Shown here in pieces: positions 1 to 5,002 of a stretch of 8,901 nt of DNA. Made by a program: the position numbers and the translations under genes. Each line of letters begins with the position of its first letter. Position 1 is the stretch's first letter. The notes beneath the pieces are model-generated. The model made no database searches. It worked only from the letters and a program-made list of their open reading frames with translations, and had not been told where the DNA came from. The DNA comes from Desulfobacteraceae bacterium (GTDB lineage Bacteria > Desulfobacterota > Desulfobacteria > Desulfobacterales > Desulfobacteraceae): NCBI GenBank assembly GCA_022712835.1, contig JAFLJU010000002.1, positions 1 to 8,901 on the forward strand, given 5' to 3'.

Positions 1-371
1 TTGATGATATATTCTTTTAAAACTTGAGTTGCCCATATTCTAAATTGGGTGGCTTTTTTGGAATTAACCCGATATCCCACAGCAATAATAGCATCAAGAT
101 TGTAGAAATCTTTGTTTCGTGTAACAGAACGACTACCTTCCTGCTGAACTGTTTCCATTTTGGAAATAGTTGCCTCTTTGTGTAATTCTCCCTCTTCAAA
201 GATATTGCTTAAATGCTTTGAAATCGCCGGAATATTCACATCAAAAAGTTCTGCCATTTTTTTCTGAGTTAACCAGATCGTATCGTTTTGGAAAATTGTA
301 TCGATTTTTACTTTGCCATCGGCTGTGGCGTAAAGAACGATTTCGGATTGGTTAACTTGTTTATTCATCAT
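1..371 (-). CDS. rhuM: RhuM-family protein, N-terminal part (runs off left edge)
   Basis: The visible 123 codons match the RhuM (Virulence_RhuM) family pattern. They include an N-terminal 'TIWLTQ' segment (residues 31-36) leading into a helix-turn-helix-like stretch, 'FYNLDAII' (89-96) followed by 'AVGYRV', and 'FRIWAT' (110-115). The 3' end lies outside the window. RhuM proteins were named from a Salmonella pathogenicity island, but homologues often sit inside type I restriction loci; their biochemical role is not established, and nothing here shows DNA binding directly. Two adjacent ATG codons (371 and 368) are possible starts. The GGAG ribosome binding site is only 2 nt from the first and 5 nt from the second, so 368 may be the real start. 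The first ATG overlaps the stop of the upstream 40-codon ORF (TAATG), which implies translational coupling. The family call is confident; the function is unknown. Confidence 0.85.
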   Translation of the reverse strand, partial: MMNKQVNQSEIVLYATADGKVKIDTIFQNDTIWLTQKKMAELFDVNIPAISKHLSNIFEEGELHKEATISKMETVQQEGSRSVTRNKDFYNLDAIIAVGYRVNSKKATQFRIWATQVLKEYII

Positions 372-493
372 TACTCCTCTAATATTGGTATCTCTTTGCC
401 GGTTAATTCTCCATTAAAGGCTTTTTGAAGTATTGATTTTTTCAATTCTTCCAGGTCTTCTATTAATTCTGATCTTGTTTCGGCTTCGTTCAT
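371..493 (-). CDS. Mini-ORF: orphan HsdS C-terminal segment (40 aa)
   Basis: A 40-codon ORF starting at ATG 493-491 behind a GAGGGAG ribosome binding site and ending at TAA 373-371. Residues 11-30, IEDLEELKKSILQKAFNGEL, match the last 20 residues of the intact HsdS in this window with one change (I for V). They are followed by ten extra residues, TGKEIPILEE. This segment is the conserved C-terminal coiled-coil end of type I specificity subunits; no target-recognition domain is present. The frame stays open upstream of the ATG (about 494-541, including PEIKVLRKYEGVF) to a TGA, but that part does not resemble the HsdS in this window. It is either a decayed hsdS 3' end or a short retained gene. 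In favour of expression are the good ribosome binding site, the TAATG junction with rhuM, and the mostly silent differences from the intact copy. It is too short for many gene callers. Confidence 0.6.
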   Translation of the reverse strand: MNEAETRSELIEDLEELKKSILQKAFNGELTGKEIPILEE

Positions 494-624
494 AAATACT
501 CCCTCATACTTTCTAAGAACTTTTATTTCAGGTAATTTCCTCTTTCATCACATAAGATATTGCTGATAATACAGGGTGTTTCCTGTTAAAGTATCCTTTC
601 TATCACATAACCGTCACATAAGAT

Positions 625-698
625 TTATGCCCAAAATGGCAAATAGCGGGCATATTTTCTTGATTTACTATCTGATCCTCTTCTTTATATTCCAATAA
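625..698 (-). pseudogene. Frameshifted 3' remnant resembling an AlbA_2-family gene
   Basis: On the minus strand, codons 684-628 read RRGSDSKSRKYARYLPFWA and end at TAA 627-625. The final Y-x-P-aromatic/aliphatic-W-A-stop matches the end of the intact AlbA_2-type protein next door (YEPIWA-stop, ending at 813). The underlying DNA TTTATGCCCAAAATGGC (624-640) matches 812-828 at 16 of 17 bases. Just upstream the reading continues better in another frame: LLEYKEED (698-675), followed by a shift into SDSKSRKYARYLPFWA. This mirrors LIKVSDPEH at the same place in the intact protein, so a one-base frameshift is likely. Stop codons surround both pieces, so the gene is dead. The family assignment rests on a short C-terminal motif and is moderate. 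Confidence 0.5.
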
Positions 699-803
699 TC
701 AAAATGCAATCAAGAAAAATGCAATACATATTCTTTTAATTATCAGTATATTATAAATAATTATTGATTAATATAAACCTCTCAATCAAAACTCAATCAA
801 GAA
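697..803. repeat. Pair of 20-bp direct repeats (18/20 identical)
   Basis: AATCAAAATGCAATCAAGAA at 697-716 recurs as AATCAAAACTCAATCAAGAA at 784-803, differing only at two adjacent central bases. The pair flanks an AT-rich 67-bp spacer just beyond the 3' end of the AlbA_2-type gene. No further copies were noticed. It may be a local duplication or a recombination scar; its low complexity leaves chance as an option. Confidence 0.45.
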
Positions 804-812
804 CTTTAAATT

Positions 813-2282
813 TTATGCCCAAATTGGCTCGTAACCACCTCTCGGATGTTCAGGGTCTGAAACTTTTATTAATCTGGCTTCAAGCGTTTTTTTAATTACA
901 ACAGAAGCTTGTGCTGCATTTTTTTTGTCAATCCCAAAACGCTTACATAAACTTGCATTTTTCATTTTATTGCCATCTAAATATTTCATTATTGAATGCT
1001 GATAACAAGCTCTTGTTCGTTCTGAAACGGACATGTTAGCAAAGGAACGGGGTGCAAATAATACAACACGCATTGAATCTTCCATTTCCTGAAATTTTGG
1101 AGGAGGAAGTTGATTTATCTCTACGCTAATAATTACTTTGTCTAATCCAGTTCCTTGTTCTTCGCACATTTTCATTCTTCTCATTAATGATGCCAATGCT
1201 TCGTTTCGAGAACGAGGAGGCAAATCTATCATTCTGTCGGTTTGCACTAATGATTTACCCGGATTTGTAATTTCCAGCCTTGTATTAAAAAGCTCAATAA
1301 GCGGGCCTGCTCCGCTAATCGTCATATCCTGATGAATCAATGCATTTGCAGTAATTTCACGAATAGCTATCTCAGGGAATATTAGTTGTGATTCTCTTCG
1401 GGTGCTTCCAATATGTTCGTTTACCGGAAGTAAATCGTTGATATACGAGACAACTCCCGCAAACGCTTTTGCATATCCCTTTTTTCCATCAATCCTTTGT
1501 TTTACGATTGCTGCTCTATTGTCGCCATCGTAGGCAACAAAACGAATTCCTTTACGGGATAAAGATATGTCAAATTCATCGAGGTTCTCGGCAAATAATA
1601 TAGCGCCAAGATTAGTTATATTCCAGTGCCGTCCTACATCTTTTTTTATTAAAGCATCGGCTTCGAGCCTTTCAAGTATTCCTTTTTTATTATCGGGCAA
1701 ATTTTGCTTTGTTAATTTAAAATATGCGGTATATTCAAGTAAGTTTAAAACATCGTCGGCTGTTGCAAATGATTTAGCAATTGCCTTTTCCCACATATAA
1801 GAGCGCAGGTTGTTAATCAGACTTTGATAATGTTCAGGATAATCGGACAAACGAGGCGTTGCACTACCAATACGAATGTATGCAGTTTTATTGAACTCAA
1901 CAGGAGTTGTATGTGCGGCAGGTATTTCCAATAAAACCAAATTGCCTTTTGGGTGATTCACTTTTCTGAAATTAAAATGAATATGCGGCATTAGCATTTG
2001 AGAAAGCCACATTATAAAAACCTGGTTCCCCTTTGTTTTAGTCTCAGGATTAAACATAGTACCAACAATATTTTGGGTTCCATCTTCTATCCCCCAAATG
2101 ATATAAGCAAAATCATCCTGGTCTATTCGAGCTTTGTTTGAAAGTGCAGAGCATAATTTACCAATCATGTCAGGACTTTCGTTATTATGTTTAAACTCAA
2201 CTATTCCTTTTTCAGCATCAGAAGAAAGTAACTCGTCTATAAGGGCAATATCTCTTTGCATTTGTTTGATTTTGTCTTCCAT
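813..2282 (-). CDS. AlbA_2 (Schlafen-type) protein with GHKL-like ATPase and C-terminal winged helix
   Basis: This 489-residue protein has the architecture usually annotated as an ATP-binding or putative transcriptional regulator protein. The N-terminal AlbA_2 domain (about 20-150) carries the 'VEFK' motif (28-31), the 'WGIEDG' strand-turn (63-68) and 'AYIRIGS' (134-140). The C-terminal half has a HATPase_c_4-like module with 'REITANALIH' (308-317, N-box-like), 'ITNPG' (338-342) and 'EEQGTGLDKVI' (374-384, glycine-rich). Residues about 420-489 look like a winged helix. It starts 3 nt after the hsdS stop, with GGGAG inside the end of hsdS, so the three genes form one operon. Genes of this class are recurrent accessories of type I restriction loci; their role there is not well defined, and regulation of the operon or a separate defence activity are both possible. 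It ends YEPIWA, a typical C-terminus for the group. Confidence 0.85.
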   Translation of the reverse strand: MEDKIKQMQRDIALIDELLSSDAEKGIVEFKHNNESPDMIGKLCSALSNKARIDQDDFAYIIWGIEDGTQNIVGTMFNPETKTKGNQVFIMWLSQMLMPHIHFNFRKVNHPKGNLVLLEIPAAHTTPVEFNKTAYIRIGSATPRLSDYPEHYQSLINNLRSYMWEKAIAKSFATADDVLNLLEYTAYFKLTKQNLPDNKKGILERLEADALIKKDVGRHWNITNLGAILFAENLDEFDISLSRKGIRFVAYDGDNRAAIVKQRIDGKKGYAKAFAGVVSYINDLLPVNEHIGSTRRESQLIFPEIAIREITANALIHQDMTISGAGPLIELFNTRLEITNPGKSLVQTDRMIDLPPRSRNEALASLMRRMKMCEEQGTGLDKVIISVEINQLPPPKFQEMEDSMRVVLFAPRSFANMSVSERTRACYQHSIMKYLDGNKMKNASLCKRFGIDKKNAAQASVVIKKTLEARLIKVSDPEHPRGGYEPIWA

Positions 2283-2285
2283 AAA

Positions 2286-3488
2286 CTACAACTCCCCATT
2301 AAACGCTTTTTGTAAAACTGACTTTTTCAGCTCTTCCAGGTCTTCTATTTTTTGCTGGTAGATGGCTTCCAGTTTTTTTGTTTTGGTTGAAAGGGCATCG
2401 AGTTTTTTGACGATAGACCGTAGTTCAACTTCAGGAGGTATAGGAATTAAATACTCTCGTAAATCTTTCAGGTACAGGTGCTTTAAGGCTGCTCCTTTTG
2501 GTTTTATTTGTTCTTGTATATAAGGAGATTCAAAAACATATTTTAGATATGGTGAAATGTTCTTGTTTTTGGGTTTAATCAAAGCAACTGAAACGAAAAT
2601 AGAAAATTCAATATCTGTTTCTATTATCCGGACGATTCCAATAGTTCCATCTTTTGTAATTAAAAGATCTCCTTTCTCTGGTTTAGTTCTTTTGCAAAAT
2701 TCTTCATGATCATCTATAGAAATATAACTAACATTATCAAAAGAAATTCTACTATCACAAGTCAAGTTTTTAATTTTAATAAATGGAATTCCTTCATCTA
2801 AATAATTAGGTTTTTTATGAACTCCATCTGTGATTTTAGTACAAATTTCTTTCAGTTTAAATTCTTCCCAACCCGCACCTTTCTTCTCAAACACCCCTTG
2901 CAAATAACTCTCAAAAAGTTCTTTGGTGTTTTTAAGATTTCGTTCGGCATTGGCTTTTGCTTTGGTTATGGCGGCAAAGGCTTTGTCTAAAATGGCTACT
3001 ATGCGTTTTTGTTCGTAGAGTGGAGGGAATGGTATTGGAATTTTTTTTATGATTCCAAGATTTAAATTTTTCTGACGCACCCCTCTTCTTAAATGTAGCA
3101 ATTCTGTTTTTATTGAATTGATTGAATGTAAAACAAATGTTAAATCAATTTTTCCATTTGGTTTGACACCTGCTATTGCTTGGTTGAAGGTAGCTTCTCT
3201 GTCAATTATTGACATTTTTAAAGCTGCAGTATCATACATTCCAATCAGCAAAGAACCTTTTGGAAATAATTTTGCATTTGAATTATTTACTGCTAATTCA
3301 TTGATATGTCTTATGGGGTCTTTTGTATAGAAATCATTTAATTCTCCAGATGAATACCAAGCAATATCACCTTCCCAATATTCCTTTTTTGCTCTTGAGG
3401 GAGTTCCACCACTTTTTACAAATGCAATTTCCCCCAACGTCTTCTCTTCCCAGCCCTTCGGTCGGCGTAGTACCTCGCCCTTCTTCAT
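2286..3488 (-). CDS. hsdS: Type I restriction-modification specificity subunit HsdS
   Basis: This 400-residue subunit chooses the bipartite DNA target for the methylase and restriction complex. It has the standard two-repeat layout. Target-recognition domain 1 (about 12-155) opens 'GWEEKTLGEIAFVKSGGTP'. A central helical spacer follows, beginning 'IPIPFPPLYEQKRIVAILDKAF' in two parts (150-171) and running to about 203. Domain 2 (about 206-352) opens 'GWEEFKLKEICTKITDG', and a C-terminal coiled coil (353-400) ends in LQKAFNGEL. The length is normal and the gene looks intact. Its ATG overlaps the hsdM stop by 4 nt (ATGA), giving translational coupling that would keep M and S in balance. The two recognition domains differ from each other, so the predicted target is asymmetric and bipartite; the actual bases cannot be read from sequence. 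A second copy of its C-terminal 20 residues exists at 404-463. Confidence 0.95.
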   Translation of the reverse strand: MKKGEVLRRPKGWEEKTLGEIAFVKSGGTPSRAKKEYWEGDIAWYSSGELNDFYTKDPIRHINELAVNNSNAKLFPKGSLLIGMYDTAALKMSIIDREATFNQAIAGVKPNGKIDLTFVLHSINSIKTELLHLRRGVRQKNLNLGIIKKIPIPFPPLYEQKRIVAILDKAFAAITKAKANAERNLKNTKELFESYLQGVFEKKGAGWEEFKLKEICTKITDGVHKKPNYLDEGIPFIKIKNLTCDSRISFDNVSYISIDDHEEFCKRTKPEKGDLLITKDGTIGIVRIIETDIEFSIFVSVALIKPKNKNISPYLKYVFESPYIQEQIKPKGAALKHLYLKDLREYLIPIPPEVELRSIVKKLDALSTKTKKLEAIYQQKIEDLEELKKSVLQKAFNGEL

Positions 3489-4936
3489 ATCATCTCCAAA
3501 ATCGACTTTAAAATAACAGCACTCTCTTTATCAAGTGATTTCATCGCTTTCAAAATTTCTTCTGGCTTTCGTAAAGGCGCGGCTTCAGGCGTATTTGGGT
3601 TTTTAGCAGAAAGGTCAAAAGTAGTCTGGTCAATGTTTTTTATATTTACCGTCCAGGAGTTTTCGCTCTCGGTTTTTGTTTTTTGCAAGTTTACAAATTC
3701 GGCTAAATCCGTTTCGTTTAAAGGGTTTGTTTTACCTAAATTCCTCCCCGGATTCAGCTGGTAAAACCATGTTTTCTGGGTGGCGCTTCCTTTTTCAAAA
3801 AAGAGAACCACTGTTTTTACGCCAGCGCCTGTGAATGTTCCGCCCGGTAAATCCAAAACCGTATGCAGGTTGCAACTGCTCAGTAACTCTTTGCGCAAAG
3901 AAACAGAGGCATTATCGGTGTTGCTTAAAAAGGTGTTTTTAATGACAACACCTGCTTTCCCACCGGCTTTGAGTATTTTGATAAAGTGTTGTAAAAACAA
4001 ATTCTCTGTTGCTGTTGTTTTTATGGGAAAATTCTGTTGTACTTCGGCTCTTTCTTTTCCACCAAAAGGGGGATTTGCTAAAATAACATCGTAGCGGTCT
4101 TTTTCCTGTATGTCGGCAAGGTTTTCGGCCAGGGTATTGGTATGGATAATGTTGGGGGCTTCAACCCCGTGCAATATCATATTCATAATGCCAATAATGT
4201 ATGCCAGTGATTTTTTCTCTTTACCGTAGAAAGTGTTTTTCTGTAACGCTTGGGTATCAGCGGTCGATAATTTTTTGCTTTGTTTTAAATATTCAAATGC
4301 TTCACACAAGAAACCCGCAGAACCAACCGCACCATCATAAATCTTATGACCAATTTTGGGAGAGACTACTTTAACAATGGTTTTAATCAAGGGTCGTGGG
4401 GTGTAATATTCGCCACCATTACGCCCGGCATTCCCCATATTCTTAATCTTGGCTTCATACAGATGACTCATCTCGTGCTTTTCCTTATGAGTCCTGAATC
4501 GAAGTTCATCAATATTGTTTACCACTTCACGCAGGTTATAACCGCTTTGAACTCTGTTTTTCAGTTCTGTGAATATCTCACCAATTTTGTATTCAATGGT
4601 GTTTGCATGTTTTGCATCGGTTTTGATTTTTTTCAGATAGGGAAACAGTTTACCATTTACAAAGTCCACAAGGTCATCGCCCGTTAGAGCGTTGTGGTCA
4701 ATTTTGCCATTTTCTAATTTAGGAGCGGCCCATTTTGTCCATTGAAATTCGGGAGAAATAATATGGGTGTAGGTTTTTCCGGTAAGTTCCGCTGCGGTGG
4801 CTTTGTCTTTTTCTAAATCGTCCAGATATTTCAAAAACAACACCCAGGAGGTTTGCTCTACATAATCTAACTCACTACCGCACCCAGCATCTTTCCTAAG
4901 GGTATCATCAATGTTTTTAAACGTCTGTTCAAACAT
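3485..4936 (-). CDS. hsdM: Type I restriction-modification DNA adenine methylase subunit HsdM
   Basis: N6-adenine DNA methyltransferase that combines with HsdS, and with HsdR for cleavage, using S-adenosylmethionine. Of its 483 residues, about 1-140 form the helical HsdM_N domain and the rest the N6_Mtase domain. Visible motifs are 'GGEYYTPRPL' (174-183, motif X region), 'YDGAVGSAGFL' (200-210, SAM-binding motif I in the GAVGSAGF form seen in one HsdM branch) and the catalytic 'NPPF' (288-291, motif IV). All key residues are present and the length is normal. The ribosome binding site is weak (AAGAGA/AAAGAA upstream of ATG 4936). It is the first gene of the locus, followed by hsdS with a 4-nt overlap. 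No hsdR occurs in the window; it may lie beyond the left edge after rhuM. If hsdR is absent, the module would act only as a methylase. Confidence 0.96.
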   Translation of the reverse strand: MFEQTFKNIDDTLRKDAGCGSELDYVEQTSWVLFLKYLDDLEKDKATAAELTGKTYTHIISPEFQWTKWAAPKLENGKIDHNALTGDDLVDFVNGKLFPYLKKIKTDAKHANTIEYKIGEIFTELKNRVQSGYNLREVVNNIDELRFRTHKEKHEMSHLYEAKIKNMGNAGRNGGEYYTPRPLIKTIVKVVSPKIGHKIYDGAVGSAGFLCEAFEYLKQSKKLSTADTQALQKNTFYGKEKKSLAYIIGIMNMILHGVEAPNIIHTNTLAENLADIQEKDRYDVILANPPFGGKERAEVQQNFPIKTTATENLFLQHFIKILKAGGKAGVVIKNTFLSNTDNASVSLRKELLSSCNLHTVLDLPGGTFTGAGVKTVVLFFEKGSATQKTWFYQLNPGRNLGKTNPLNETDLAEFVNLQKTKTESENSWTVNIKNIDQTTFDLSAKNPNTPEAAPLRKPEEILKAMKSLDKESAVILKSILEMI

Positions 4937-5002
4937 ATGTTCTTTATCTCTTAATTTTTTTGGTTATTAATATCAGTAAAATTCATGGGCAATCTTACGT
5001 TT
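4937..5002. other. Short intergenic gap at the junction of host-like and island DNA
   Basis: 66 bp between the stop of the HDOD protein and the hsdM start, both on the minus strand. It is AT-rich. On the minus strand TTGCCC is followed after 17 nt by TAATAA, a poor promoter match, and AAGAGA lies before hsdM. No hairpin with a T-run was found, so readthrough from the upstream gene into hsdM is possible. Base composition changes across this gap. Confidence 0.4.

Larger units (their letters stand above)
494..812. other. Decayed AT-rich intergenic stretch with gene remnants and short repeats
   Basis: About 320 bp without an intact gene, between the AlbA_2-type gene and the mini-ORF. It contains a broken 3' end on the minus strand (625-698, listed separately), an 18/20 direct repeat (697-716 and 784-803), and three copies of TCACATAA (548-555, 603-610, 614-621), two of which extend to an 11-nt TCACATAAGAT. 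There is also a weak inverted repeat, ACAGG/CCTGT, at 571-586. No tRNA, CRISPR array or convincing terminator was seen. It reads as degraded coding DNA rather than a dedicated regulatory region, although a promoter for the mini-ORF and rhuM could lie here. Confidence 0.6.

Noticed and set aside
571..586. ACAGG/CCTGT inverted repeat considered as a terminator for the AlbA_2 gene
   Set aside because: The 5-bp stem is weak, there is no T-run, and it lies more than 200 bp downstream of the stop; likely chance in decayed DNA.
494..812. CRISPR array or small-RNA locus in the gene-free stretch
   Set aside because: The repeats are too short, too few and irregularly spaced, and no stable structured RNA was visible.
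624..828. The 16/17 direct repeat at 624-640 and 812-828 considered as a phage or element attachment-site pair
   Set aside because: Both copies encode the same protein ending (P-x-W-A-stop), so homology of gene ends explains them better, and there is no integrase or element between them.
3780..4687. Plus-strand ORFs of 104 and 113 codons opposite hsdM
   Set aside because: They lie antisense within the conserved hsdM coding sequence, have no ribosome binding site or recognisable motif, and are shadows of that gene.
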